A DNA stretch of 64,000 nt. Origin: Pseudomonadota bacterium (GTDB taxonomy: Bacteria > Campylobacterota > Campylobacteria > Campylobacterales > Sulfurospirillaceae). Each line of letters starts with the position of its first letter. Position 1 is the first letter of the stretch. The notes beneath the pieces are model-generated. The model was not told the DNA's origin, ran no database searches, and was given only the letters and a program-made list of their open reading frames with translations. The position numbers and the translations under genes were made by a program. Positions 51,734-60,958 of the stretch are shown in pieces. Location: contig JAGDMU010000005.1 in NCBI GenBank assembly GCA_017860615.1, forward strand, positions 62,001 through 126,000, given 5' to 3'.

Positions 51734-52444
51734 ATGTCGTACCACGTTGAAAATGATTTTTCCCTACAAACGACCCTCAAATCGCTTCATATTCTTTATA
51801 TCGAAGATGATGCTTCGATTCGTGGGACCATCACCAAGGTTCTTCATTACTTTAGCGATTCCATCTTGTCCGTTGAATCTGCTGAAGAAGCCATGAAGGC
51901 GTATGAAAGTTTTCATCCCGATATTATTATTTGCGATATTAATCTACCTGGTATCAATGGCATTGAATTTGTCAAATGGGTACGCCAATTTGACGAAACA
52001 TCACAAATCTTTCTCTTAACTGCTTATACCGATAAAGAGTATCTTTTAGAAGCCGTCAAACTCTCTTTAGTCGATTATCTTACCAAACCTATTGACTTTA
52101 CTATTTTAGAAAAAACATTGAAAAATGCTGCTCGAAAAGTGGTCCAGCACAAAACAGTGACCGTACAATTTATCACGGGTGCTATCTATTGTTATCAACA
52201 ACGAAGTATCACTTTTCGCAATGAAACACATCCACTTACTGCCAAAGAAGTCAAACTTTTAGACCATCTTATCTCCAACAAAAGCCGCATGACCTCTAAA
52301 GAGGAGCTTCAAACATCCTTGTGGGAAGAGGATATGGGAAGTGAAAGTGCCTTTAAAAGTCTAGTGAATAAACTGCGCACTAAAATAGGTAAAGAAGCCA
52401 TTGAAAATATTTCAGGGGTTGGCTATCGTATTCTTCTCTCCTAA
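51734..52444 (+). CDS. OmpR-type response regulator
   Basis: The 236-residue protein has a receiver domain with acidic pair (LYIEDDASIRG) and phosphoacceptor aspartate in IIICDINLPGINGIEF, then a winged-helix DNA-binding domain (HPLTAKEVKLLDHLISN, ESAFKSLVNKLRTKIG, ISGVGYRILLS). The ATG follows AAGGATGAATT. It sits between the transporter and the second porin and is the likely partner of the solute-binding-domain kinase. Confidence 0.9.
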   Translation: MSYHVENDFSLQTTLKSLHILYIEDDASIRGTITKVLHYFSDSILSVESAEEAMKAYESFHPDIIICDINLPGINGIEFVKWVRQFDETSQIFLLTAYTDKEYLLEAVKLSLVDYLTKPIDFTILEKTLKNAARKVVQHKTVTVQFITGAIYCYQQRSITFRNETHPLTAKEVKLLDHLISNKSRMTSKEELQTSLWEEDMGSESAFKSLVNKLRTKIGKEAIENISGVGYRILLS

Positions 52445-52605
52445 AGACTCTTTTTGTTTCCTGTGGTGACTTTTTTACAGATCAAATCCTTTTTAAAGCT
52501 CCCAAGGGAACCATTTTTTTAAGAAGTTCAAAAAGCGACTTTCCAGAAACTTTTTTCTCCTACACTTCTCTTGTCCCCAGAATTATTTCACATAAGGAGA
52601 AAGGT

Positions 52606-53859
52606 ATGAAATTAGCTAAACTTAGTTTGGCGGCTATTGTCGTTGCTGGTTTAACCACCAGTTCATTTGCAGCAGATACCCTTGCTGACGCATTTAAAGA
52701 GGGTAAAATTAGTGGAGAACTTCGTGCATGGTATATTGACCGTGACAAAGACCTTGCCAATTCAAGCTCTGATCTTTTTTTGACAGGTATGCAGTTACGC
52801 TATAACACAGGCACTTTTTACGGATTTAGCCTAGGGTTTACAACACAAACCAGTGCGGCTCCTTTTGCAGATGATCAAGCAAAAGAGGTCTTTGGAACGA
52901 ACCAAAATGATGACCTCTATGGCTCTGGTACACAACTCTCAGAAGCGTATGTTAACTATACCATTGGTAAAACAACTGCAAAAATTGGTCGCCAATTCAT
53001 TAAAACACCTTTGGTTGGAAGCAGCACATCACGTATGATTACACAATCATTTGAAGCGGCGTTAGTAACCAATACAGATCTTCCTAGTACAAGTATTATG
53101 GTGGGTGCTGTTAGTAAATTCCAAGATAGAACCGATGGGGATGGTGGCGTTGGCCAATTTGAAGAGCTCAATAAAGACCATGATTATGCTTATACCGCGA
53201 TGGTGATCAACAAATCGATCCCCAATGTTGAACTTACTGTTCAATACTTAACGTTTGATGATGATGCAAAAGGCTCAACAGCAAGCAGTCGTATTCAAGG
53301 CTATAAAGACTACTACTTTGAAGCTGAGTACACCAACAAATACAACAATTTTGACTATGGTATAGCAGCGAATTACCTTTATACTGACTGGAAACATTAC
53401 GATGAAGCAACCATGTACGGTGTAAAACTTAACCTTGGATACGGTGATTTTAAAACCTATGTTGCTTACTCTTCTATCAGTGATGATGCGGGTAATAAAG
53501 GTGTTAAAGCAGGACTTGGTGGTGGTGCGCAACCTAACTATGTCAAAGGTAAACAGATCAGAGTCGGTACGTATAGCTCCGATACAACAGGTTACAGTGT
53601 GGATGCAAACTACAACTTTAAACAAATTGGACTAACCGCAGGTGCTCGCTATACACAGCTCGATGTTGCGTCCAAAGCAGCTGATCAAAATGATCAAAGT
53701 ATTACTGATTTTTACGGCAGTTACAAATTCCTTGGTGCGCTTAAAGGCTTAGAGACAGAACTGCTTTATACCATTTTAGGAGATGAGTCTGCAAAAACAG
53801 CAGCCGCAGGAACAGGTAAAGGTGAAGAACTTTGGTTTAAAGCCAACTATAAATTTTAA
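52606..53859 (+). CDS. Outer membrane porin, OprD/MOMP type, second copy
   Basis: The 417-residue protein has a signal peptide nearly identical to that of the porin at 12.8 kb (MKLAKLSLAAIVVAGLTTS), the same N-terminal body (DTLADAFKEGKISGELRAW) and GKTTAKIGRQFI, and ends in FKANYKF. Later parts diverge, suggesting a different pore lining. Its place between a regulator and a secreted hydrolase suggests specificity for the same substrate as the transporter. The 161-base gap before it is T-rich and must hold its promoter; a strong AAGGAGA site precedes the start. Confidence 0.88.
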   Translation: MKLAKLSLAAIVVAGLTTSSFAADTLADAFKEGKISGELRAWYIDRDKDLANSSSDLFLTGMQLRYNTGTFYGFSLGFTTQTSAAPFADDQAKEVFGTNQNDDLYGSGTQLSEAYVNYTIGKTTAKIGRQFIKTPLVGSSTSRMITQSFEAALVTNTDLPSTSIMVGAVSKFQDRTDGDGGVGQFEELNKDHDYAYTAMVINKSIPNVELTVQYLTFDDDAKGSTASSRIQGYKDYYFEAEYTNKYNNFDYGIAANYLYTDWKHYDEATMYGVKLNLGYGDFKTYVAYSSISDDAGNKGVKAGLGGGAQPNYVKGKQIRVGTYSSDTTGYSVDANYNFKQIGLTAGARYTQLDVASKAADQNDQSITDFYGSYKFLGALKGLETELLYTILGDESAKTAAAGTGKGEELWFKANYKF

Positions 53860-53878
53860 CACATCCTTTTTGTAAGTT

Positions 53879-53908
53879 CCTTTGAGGCAGTTTCGGCTGC
53901 CTCAAAGG
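53879..53908 (+). other. Strong hairpin between porin and hydrolase genes
   Basis: CCTTTGAGGCAG (53879-53890) and CTGCCTCAAAGG (53897-53908) form a perfect 12-base stem with loop TTTCGG. There is no U-run, so it likely protects the abundant porin message or partly limits read-through into the hydrolase gene. Confidence 0.6.
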
Positions 53909-53940
53909 GTGTAAAGCATAACGATATGGAGTAATCTATC

Positions 53941-55290
53941 ATGAAATCTAAACCAAAATTATCATCAATTTTAATCAAAAGCTGCCTTTTAGCAAGCACC
54001 GCACTCTCTTTTTCTTTTGCTGCACCTACAGAGCAACCGTGTCCTGATGAAGTGAAAAACCTTCCATCTGGGACGACATGTTGGTCAGGACAAGATGAAG
54101 CAGGTGCCTATTATTGGGTTGCAAAACCCAAAGAGTGGAATGGTAATCTCGTCTTACATTCACACGGAGGACCCGCCCTTGGAAAACTTCCAAAAGCAGA
54201 ACGTGCTATCGAAGATTTTGATCGTTGGTCTATTTGGGTCAGAAGTGGTAATGCCCTAGCTGTCACCTCTTACAGACAAGGTGGCGTAGCCCTTATGTCA
54301 GCCGCAGAAGATACCGCACGTCTTTTACCGATAGCATCGAAGCTCGTTGGAAAGACTAAAAAAGTCATTTTACACGGCCAGTCATGGGGTGGCGGTGTTG
54401 CGGCACGCGCAGCTGAAGTGGGTGGTCCACTTTCAAAAGTTCAACCCAAAATTGATGCTGTTCTTCTCACCAGCGGTGTTTTAGCAGGGGGCACAAAATC
54501 ATATGATTTTAGACTCGATCTAAGGGTTGTATGGCAAGCTATGTGTGAAAATCATCCACGTGCCAATGAGATGCAGTACCCACTCTGGCAAGGATTGGCC
54601 TCAAAAGATGCCAAAATGAGTAAAGAAGATCTCACCCAAAGAGTCAATGAATGTCTAGGGCTTAATAAACCTGAAGCTGAACGCTCTGAAAAACAAAAAG
54701 AGAATCTTAAAACCATTGTCAACGTCATTAAAATCCCAGAAAAAAGTATTCAAGGTCATCTTGGTTGGGCAACCAATCACTTTCAAGACATCGTCTTTAA
54801 CCGCTTAAATGGTCGCAATCCTTTTGGTAATGATACGATCAAATACGTTGGTTCATCCAATGATGAAGAGCTCAATAAAAAAGTACTCCGCTATAAAGCT
54901 GACCCAAGCGCTGTTGCTGATTTTGGTAAAGATACCGATCCAACAGGAAACATTGCATTGCCTATGATTACGATGCGTGGTATTAATGATTCTATTGCGT
55001 TTGTTGAACTTGCAAGCACATGGGAAGAAAATGTCGCAAAAGCGGGTCGAAGTAAAAATTTAGTACAACTTTACACCAACGACAAAGAGCATAGTTATCT
55101 CAGCGATGCCCAATATGTGGCAGCAATGAGTACGCTTTTAACATGGGTTGATACAGGTAAAAAACCAACACCTCAGGATGTTGTACAAAAATGCAGCGCT
55201 CTTGATGCAAAATGGAATCCACAAAGTGATTGCCGTATTTTGCCAGAGTATAAACCAGCGCCACTTTCAAGTCGCGTACCTGCACGCTAA
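53941..55290 (+). CDS. Secreted alpha/beta hydrolase
   Basis: The 449-residue protein has a signal peptide (SILIKSCLLASTALSFSFAA) and an alpha/beta hydrolase core: NLVLHSHGGPALGKLPKAE with an oxyanion-type HGG, the nucleophile elbow LHGQSWGGGVAARAAE (Ser near 144), and a late region LPMITMRGINDSIAF with a histidine in NDKEHSYLSDAQ. Paired cysteines (CPDEV / CWSGQ, and near the C-terminus) suggest disulfides in the periplasm. It may hydrolyse an ester or amide to release an anion that the DASS carrier imports; the substrate is unknown. I do not recognise a named family. Confidence 0.7.
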   Translation: MKSKPKLSSILIKSCLLASTALSFSFAAPTEQPCPDEVKNLPSGTTCWSGQDEAGAYYWVAKPKEWNGNLVLHSHGGPALGKLPKAERAIEDFDRWSIWVRSGNALAVTSYRQGGVALMSAAEDTARLLPIASKLVGKTKKVILHGQSWGGGVAARAAEVGGPLSKVQPKIDAVLLTSGVLAGGTKSYDFRLDLRVVWQAMCENHPRANEMQYPLWQGLASKDAKMSKEDLTQRVNECLGLNKPEAERSEKQKENLKTIVNVIKIPEKSIQGHLGWATNHFQDIVFNRLNGRNPFGNDTIKYVGSSNDEELNKKVLRYKADPSAVADFGKDTDPTGNIALPMITMRGINDSIAFVELASTWEENVAKAGRSKNLVQLYTNDKEHSYLSDAQYVAAMSTLLTWVDTGKKPTPQDVVQKCSALDAKWNPQSDCRILPEYKPAPLSSRVPAR

Positions 55291-55300
55291 TAAACTTTTT

Positions 55301-55330
55301 CCAAGAAGAGTTTTATCCTACTCTTCTTGG
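55301..55330 (+). terminator. Hairpin after the hydrolase gene
   Basis: CCAAGAAGAG and CTCTTCTTGG form a perfect ten-base stem with a ten-base loop, 10 bases after the hydrolase stop. There is no U-run downstream, so terminator function is likely but not certain. Confidence 0.55.
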
Positions 55331-55348
55331 CTATCATCGAGAAATGGC

Positions 55349-55450
55349 ATGAATATGAAAACATTCTTTTGGCTGATAATTCTTTTAAATCTCTTGTTAA
55401 TATCATGGTCAATGTTTATTATGCATTATATTGATAAACATCGCCGATAA
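55349..55450 (+). CDS. Possible 33-residue single-helix membrane protein
   Basis: A frame from the ATG at 55349 encodes 33 residues: a short start, one strongly hydrophobic helix (FFWLIILLNLLLISWSMFIM) and a basic tail (HYIDKHRR). The hydrophobic block and basic end are typical of real small membrane proteins and unlike random sequence. A weak GAGA site lies upstream. No partner is evident. The rest of the 55291-55614 gap holds the hydrolase hairpin and an AT-rich region with a TAAAAT-like box before glnS. Confidence 0.4.
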   Translation: MNMKTFFWLIILLNLLLISWSMFIMHYIDKHRR

Positions 55451-55614
55451 GGTGTTTCATTCATCGCCTCTCTCGTTCATCTCCGATACTTTAATACACT
55501 CCTTATCGCACATAAGATAAAATTACTCATACCCATAAAATCCTGTTAATTAATCTAGTGCATGATAAAATACAGAATTTTATAAGAGTTTTACATCATA
55601 AAGGTTTGAATCAA

Positions 55615-57864
55615 ATGAGTGAGAGTAAAGATTTTTTACGCACAAAAGTCGAAGAGGACTTAGCCTCAGGAAAGTATAAAAATATCATTACAAGGTTTCC
55701 TCCAGAGCCTAATGGCTTTCCACACATTGGACATGCCAAATCCATCTGTATCAATTTTGGCATTGCGCGGGATTATCACGGGCATTGTAACCTCAGAATG
55801 GATGACACAAACCCTACCACTGAAGACATGAAATACGTTGAAGCTTTGAAAGATGCTGTAACGTGGCTTGGATTTAAATGGGCTGATAAAGTGTACTTTG
55901 CCTCTGATTATTTTCCTCAAATCTACACTTATGCCGTTAAACTTGTCCAACTGGGCAAAGCCTATGTGGATAGCCTAAACGAAGAAGAGATACGTGAATA
56001 TCGTGGGACGGTTACCGAAGCAGGGAAACGTAGCAAATTTGCAGAGCGCAGCATTGAAGAAAATCTAGACCTTTTAGAGCGCATGAAAAACGGCGAGTTT
56101 AAAGACGGTGAACACGTGTTAAGAGCTAAAATTGACATGTCTGCCGCCAATATGAAAATGAGAGACCCACTTTTGTATCGTATCCGTCATGCGCATCATT
56201 TTAGAACGGGGGATACATGGTGCATCTACCCAATGTACGACTTTGCACACTGTTTGTCCGACTACATCGAAGGGGTAACACACTCTATCTGTACGCTTGA
56301 ATTTGAAAACAACCGTGACATCTATGACTGGGTACTGGACGCACTTGAGTTAACTCCTCCTCGCCCTTACCAACATGAGTTTGCTAGACTTGGTATGAAC
56401 TATACTGTTATGAGTAAACGAAAACTGTTGGAACTCGTCAATGGCAACTACGTAAATGGCTGGGATGACCCTCGCCTTCCTACCATTGCAGGCTATAAAC
56501 GAAGAGGCTATACACCCGAATCTATTCTAAATTTTTGCGATCAAATCGGCATCGCCAAAGCAAACTCAATGGTCGATGTGGCACAGCTTGAATTTTGCAT
56601 CAGAGATGATTTAAACCAAAAAGTCCCACGTGTGATGTGTGTGCTTGAACCTCTTAAAATCACCATTGAAAATTATGAGGGCGAAGAAGCGATTGATGCC
56701 TCTTACTATCCACATGATGTCCCCAAAGAGGGTTCACGCAAGCTTCCTTTCTCCCGTGAGATTTTCATCGAGCGTGATGACTTTATGGAAAATCCTCCAG
56801 CAGACTACTATCGTCTCACACCAAATCAACCCGTAAGACTTAAACATGCGTATATCATCTCTGTCAAAGAGGTCGTAAAAGATGCTAGTGGTGCTGTCAT
56901 TGAAATCAAAGCCGAGTATCATGCAGACTCTAAAAGTGGTTCAGACACGAGTGGTATTAAGGTTAAAAGTGCTATTCATTGGGTCAGTGCAAAACATGCT
57001 AAGCACGTTGAAGTAAGACTTTATGAAAGGCTTTACAAAGTCGATGCACCTGAGGGCTTAGAAGATCTTAACCCTGATTCATTGCATATCATCAAAAATG
57101 CTTACGTAGAACCAGCGGTTATTACAGAAAAGCCCGATGTTAGATTCCAGTTTGAGAGACAAGGGTATTTTTACGCTGATCCTGTGGATTACACCGCTGC
57201 ATTGCCTGTCTTTAACAAAATTGTAGGACTTAAAGACTCTTGGTCTAAAAAGGCAGAGTCAACCGAGAGTGCACCAAAATCTCATGTTCCAAAAGCACAT
57301 GTCGAAGGTGAAGTAGTTCCTATGAACGAGATGGAGAGAGCGCTGTTTGATAAGTACACAACCGAGTTAAAACTCAACACAGAAATCGCCAATACACTTG
57401 CAAGAGATGCAGGGCTCTCTGCATTTTATAACGAAGCATTGTGCATACTAAACAGCCCTGTAAGTCTTGCAAATATTGTCGCCAATGAAGTCGCACGTGA
57501 ACTTAAGCAAGCAAATGAACTCAAATTTAGTGCTCAACACGTAGCTGAGTTAGTCAAGATGATGGACGAAGGGGTTATTTCCAATAAGATTGCTAAGCAA
57601 GTCTTTGAAGAAATAGCACAAACGGGCGAAAATCCAAAGGCTATCGTTGAATCAAAAGGGCTCGTGCAAATGAGTGATCCTGAAAAGCTCAAACCGCTCA
57701 TTGATGGAGTCATTGCTAAAAATCCTGACAATGTCGCAAAGTACAAAGCAGGCAATACCAACCTTTTTGGCTTCTTTGTAGGGCAAGTGCTTAAAAGCAG
57801 TGGTGGGAAAGCCAATCCAACGGTGGTCAATGAACTTGTGGCAGAGAAGTTGAAGCATGTATAG
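55615..57864 (+). CDS. glnS: Glutaminyl-tRNA synthetase with a YqeY-like C-terminal domain
   Basis: The ~749-residue protein has the GlnRS signatures PPEPNGFPHIGHAKSICINF with HIGH, RMDDTNPTTED, and MSKRKL (KMSKS region), then the anticodon-binding barrels to about residue 560. The last ~150 residues (KLNTEIANTLARDAGLSAFY to the end) are a GatB/YqeY-type helical domain, as in Deinococcus GlnRS. It charges tRNA-Gln directly. I use the ATG at 55615; a GTG-started frame begins 19 codons earlier. Most studied Campylobacterota lack GlnRS and use GatCAB, so this gene is notable. Confidence 0.93.
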   Translation: MSESKDFLRTKVEEDLASGKYKNIITRFPPEPNGFPHIGHAKSICINFGIARDYHGHCNLRMDDTNPTTEDMKYVEALKDAVTWLGFKWADKVYFASDYFPQIYTYAVKLVQLGKAYVDSLNEEEIREYRGTVTEAGKRSKFAERSIEENLDLLERMKNGEFKDGEHVLRAKIDMSAANMKMRDPLLYRIRHAHHFRTGDTWCIYPMYDFAHCLSDYIEGVTHSICTLEFENNRDIYDWVLDALELTPPRPYQHEFARLGMNYTVMSKRKLLELVNGNYVNGWDDPRLPTIAGYKRRGYTPESILNFCDQIGIAKANSMVDVAQLEFCIRDDLNQKVPRVMCVLEPLKITIENYEGEEAIDASYYPHDVPKEGSRKLPFSREIFIERDDFMENPPADYYRLTPNQPVRLKHAYIISVKEVVKDASGAVIEIKAEYHADSKSGSDTSGIKVKSAIHWVSAKHAKHVEVRLYERLYKVDAPEGLEDLNPDSLHIIKNAYVEPAVITEKPDVRFQFERQGYFYADPVDYTAALPVFNKIVGLKDSWSKKAESTESAPKSHVPKAHVEGEVVPMNEMERALFDKYTTELKLNTEIANTLARDAGLSAFYNEALCILNSPVSLANIVANEVARELKQANELKFSAQHVAELVKMMDEGVISNKIAKQVFEEIAQTGENPKAIVESKGLVQMSDPEKLKPLIDGVIAKNPDNVAKYKAGNTNLFGFFVGQVLKSSGGKANPTVVNELVAEKLKHV

Positions 57865-59032
57865 AGTTGCCCTCTTCCCTACGGGTGATATGCCCCTAGG
57901 CGATCTTAGAATCGCGCTTTTGAATTACATCTGTTCCAAACAAGCCAATAAACAGCTTATCGTACGGGTTGAAGATGGCGATAAAGCCTGTAACATCGAT
58001 GGAAAAGACCAAGAGCTTTTAGAGATGTTAGCACTTTTTGGTATGAGTTATTCGCATCTGTATTACCAAAGTGACAATTTCAAGTACCATCTTCAGTTTG
58101 CCTCTACATTGCTAGATCAGAAAAAAGCTTTTATCTGTTTTTGCGCTGAGGACAAAGCAGCTCCTTACGATGGCAGATGCGAGAATTTGAGCAGTGACGA
58201 AGTTTTAAATAACCCAAATCCATTTGTGATTCGAATGAAAACAAAGCCTATTCATGATAGCTTCGTCATTATGGCGCAAAACAAGTACCCGACGTATACT
58301 TTTGCCTGTGCGTGTGACGACATGCTTCAAGGAGTTACTAACATTATCCGTAGCGAAGAGCATCTTGAGGGTAGCCCTAAAGAAGAGCTCATCCGCCAAT
58401 CCATAGGCTACGATCAAGCGATGCACTACGTGCATTTACCGATGATGCTTGATAATGACATGAGCGTTCAGTGGCTTTTGGATAAAGGATTTATGCCTGA
58501 AGCGATTGTAAACTATCTGCTACTTTTAGGAAATCCGACACCAAGAGAGATTTTTACACTTGAAGAGGCCATTTCGTGGTTTGACATTACAAAGATGTCA
58601 AAATCTCCTGTGCATTTTGACATGCAGAAACTTGGTGTTATCAACCGAGAACATATCAAAAGAATTTCCGATATGGAACTTTCAAAACGCATTGGGTATG
58701 CGTGTGAGAACATTGGGAAACTGGCGAAGCTTTACAGTGAAGAAACACATACAACCCATGAAATTAAACAAAAAATAGACGCTCTTTTTGCTAAAAAAGC
58801 ATTTTATGCAGCGTTTGAAGCTGAGAGTAAATGTTTACAAGAGCTGATTCTCAAAGCACCTTATTGTGAAACTTTTGATGAATTTCAAGCGTACTTGAGT
58901 GAAAAAAGTGGTCTTAAAGGAGAGCCCTTCTTTAAACCGCTTCATTTTTGGCTTACAGGCGCTGATCATAGTCCAGAACTTCCACTGTTATATCCATTTA
59001 TTAAAAACTATCTGAAGGAGATTGTTAGATGA
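57857..59032 (+). CDS. Degenerate glutamyl-tRNA synthetase paralogue (GltX2-like)
   Basis: The 391-residue protein aligns by eye with campylobacterial GluRS2 (GltX2, the enzyme that charges tRNA-Gln with glutamate), for example in ALLNYICSKQANKQLIVRVE and LYYQSDNFKYHLQFASTLL. Key residues are changed: the normal APSPTG reads ALFPTG, the HIGN-type ATP motif reads PLGD, and the RIEDTD motif reads RVEDGD. The KMSKS region is kept (ITKMSKSPVHFD). The C-terminus is shorter than normal. It overlaps glnS by eight bases. It is probably inactive as an aminoacyl-tRNA synthetase or has a new role. Confidence 0.8.
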   Translation: MYRVALFPTGDMPLGDLRIALLNYICSKQANKQLIVRVEDGDKACNIDGKDQELLEMLALFGMSYSHLYYQSDNFKYHLQFASTLLDQKKAFICFCAEDKAAPYDGRCENLSSDEVLNNPNPFVIRMKTKPIHDSFVIMAQNKYPTYTFACACDDMLQGVTNIIRSEEHLEGSPKEELIRQSIGYDQAMHYVHLPMMLDNDMSVQWLLDKGFMPEAIVNYLLLLGNPTPREIFTLEEAISWFDITKMSKSPVHFDMQKLGVINREHIKRISDMELSKRIGYACENIGKLAKLYSEETHTTHEIKQKIDALFAKKAFYAAFEAESKCLQELILKAPYCETFDEFQAYLSEKSGLKGEPFFKPLHFWLTGADHSPELPLLYPFIKNYLKEIVR

Positions 59033-59325
59033 TCGTTTTAGCAACACTTATTGAAGCTTTTGCCACCATTTTGCATACTTTGATTAACATTTACATCTGG
59101 GTTATCATTATTGCAGCCCTTATTACCTTTGTGCGTCCTGATCCGTACAATCCTATTGTGCAGATTCTCTTTCGCTTAACCAATCCTGTCTATGCGTTTA
59201 TTCGCAAAATGGTTCCAACCTTGATTGGGGGTATTGATCTTGCTCCGCTGATTGTCATTTTGACGTTGCAATTTGTCGATCTGTTTGCAGTTAAACTTCT
59301 TTTTGCGCTTGCCAATGCTTTATAA
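59029..59325 (+). CDS. YggT-family membrane protein
   Basis: The 98-residue protein has two hydrophobic segments with the YggT pattern (IYIWVIIIAALITFVRPDPY, PTLIGGIDLAPLIVILTL). YggT proteins are small membrane proteins of unclear role, linked to osmotic stress or septum formation. It starts in an ATGA overlap with the GluRS paralogue and ends eight bases after the next start. Confidence 0.85.
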   Translation: MIVLATLIEAFATILHTLINIYIWVIIIAALITFVRPDPYNPIVQILFRLTNPVYAFIRKMVPTLIGGIDLAPLIVILTLQFVDLFAVKLLFALANAL

Positions 59326-60958
59326 ACTTTTTTTAGGCCTTTTTTTCTGCCTTTGTATTTGCATTGACCTGTTCGCTGATGAGCCTGTAAATTTTGCTTT
59401 TTTTAATGATAAACCACGCAGTCTTGCGAAAGATTTTTATATCTACGAATACGTACAAAGTGATGCCTTAACCCCCAAAGAAGCCAAAGCGCTCTTTGGG
59501 ATGGTGCATACGATGAACATTCGTTTTTTCCACCTTTTTGCCAAAAAAATGGATAACGTTGAGTATAAAAAAATCTCTAAATGTATTGATCTTGATGTCA
59601 CAGCATTAATGAAAGAAGATGATGAATGCCTAAACATAGGTATCAATATCGCTAAAGTAACCTCGATGGCAAAGGGGCAGCTTAAACTGATCAAGCCTCG
59701 ATTAAAAAACAATAAAGAGCTTGTAAACCTCATCACCCTAATGGAAAGTGAAAATGTTTATGAAGCAGCTCTTAATAGCGATGCCAACACCTTTTTAACC
59801 CTTTTTAATGGCAGTATTACCGCCTATAAAGCCGCTATCTTTAACCAACAGATCATTCCAAAAGCGCAAATGGACATGCTATCGCATTATCCAAAGTTCA
59901 ATCAACTTGCCTACAATGTTGTGCAAAATGATAAGCTAGAGAATGTCCAAAGATCACTTATAAGCGTTACTCCTGCTGTGGGCGTGACGGCTAAAGCGCT
60001 CTTTTATTTAGGACTTAATGCCCTCAAATATGAAGAAAAAGAGAGAGCGCTCTACTTTTTTGAGCTTTCCGTTGAGCGAGCGACTAAAAGTGAAGAAAAA
60101 GACAAAGCTTTATTTTGGCAATACTTAGTCACAAAAAATAAACGTATTTTAGAGCGTATCGTGGAAGGCAGTGATATCAATATGTACTCACTTTATGCCT
60201 ATGAAATACTAGACCTTCCTTACAAAAACATAGTTTCACCTGTTCTTGAAGGTACCCATCCTAGCTTTAATGTAAGCGATCCTTTTGCATGGATCAAAGT
60301 CATGAATAAAGTATATCGTATGAGCGGTGAAGAGGTGGAAGCACTTGCGCAAACGTTTAAATATGCCAATACATTACCACACTACAGCTATTTGATGGAG
60401 CGCGCTACTCGTTATAGCAAAAACTACTATCCTATTCCTTATCCTGAGGAGATTAGCAGTTATTCCATACATCGCCAAGCACTCATGCTTTCCATCGCAC
60501 GCCAAGAGAGCCGTTTTATACCATCCGTTGTTTCGACTTCGTATGCTCTTGGTATGATGCAATTTATGCCATTTGTCGCGCGAGATATTGCTAAAAAAGA
60601 GAAACTAGAAGATTTCTCCATCTCTGCGATGTTTGATCCACGTATGGCGTATCTTTTTGGGAATATTCATCTCAATTTTTTAGAGAAAAGTTTATACCAC
60701 CCTCTTTTTGTAGCGTATGCCTACAATGGCGGTATGGGCTTTACCAAAAAACATCTTCAAGCGGGTGCATTTAGCGATGGCGCTTATGAGCCATTTTTGA
60801 GTATGGAGAGCATGATTAACGAAGAAAGCCGTGAGTACGGCAAAAAAGTGCTTGCAAATTACGTGGTTTATCGTCATCTTCTCGGTGAAGATGTCTCTAT
60901 TAAAAATCTTTTTGAAATTTTACTGATACCCTCTGTAACGGATCGTTTTCGAAACTAA
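59318..60958 (+). CDS. Soluble-type lytic murein transglycosylase (Slt family)
   Basis: The 546-residue protein has a signal peptide (MLYKLFLGLFFCLCICIDLFAD), a long helical superstructure, and a C-terminal SLT domain with catalytic glutamate in SIARQESRFIPSVVS and the phrases SYALGMMQFMPFVARDI and FVAYAYNGGMGF. It cuts the glycan chain of murein in the periplasm. I use the ATG at 59318, inside the end of the YggT gene, because it gives a proper signal; a frame starting 15 codons earlier does not. Its 3' end overlaps that of the lipoprotein gene on the other strand by 59 bases. Confidence 0.9.
   Translation, partial: LYKLFLGLFFCLCICIDLFADEPVNFAFFNDKPRSLAKDFYIYEYVQSDALTPKEAKALFGMVHTMNIRFFHLFAKKMDNVEYKKISKCIDLDVTALMKEDDECLNIGINIAKVTSMAKGQLKLIKPRLKNNKELVNLITLMESENVYEAALNSDANTFLTLFNGSITAYKAAIFNQQIIPKAQMDMLSHYPKFNQLAYNVVQNDKLENVQRSLISVTPAVGVTAKALFYLGLNALKYEEKERALYFFELSVERATKSEEKDKALFWQYLVTKNKRILERIVEGSDINMYSLYAYEILDLPYKNIVSPVLEGTHPSFNVSDPFAWIKVMNKVYRMSGEEVEALAQTFKYANTLPHYSYLMERATRYSKNYYPIPYPEEISSYSIHRQALMLSIARQESRFIPSVVSTSYALGMMQFMPFVARDIAKKEKLEDFSISAMFDPRMAYLFGNIHLNFLEKSLYHPLFVAYAYNGGMGFTKKHLQAGAFSDGAYEPFLSMESMINEESREYGKKVLANYVVYRHLLGEDVSIKNLFEILLIPSVTDRFRN

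Noticed and set aside
12825-53859. The two porins as copies of a mobile repeat
   Set aside because: They share signal peptides and ends but differ widely in the middle and have different flanks; they are ordinary paralogues.
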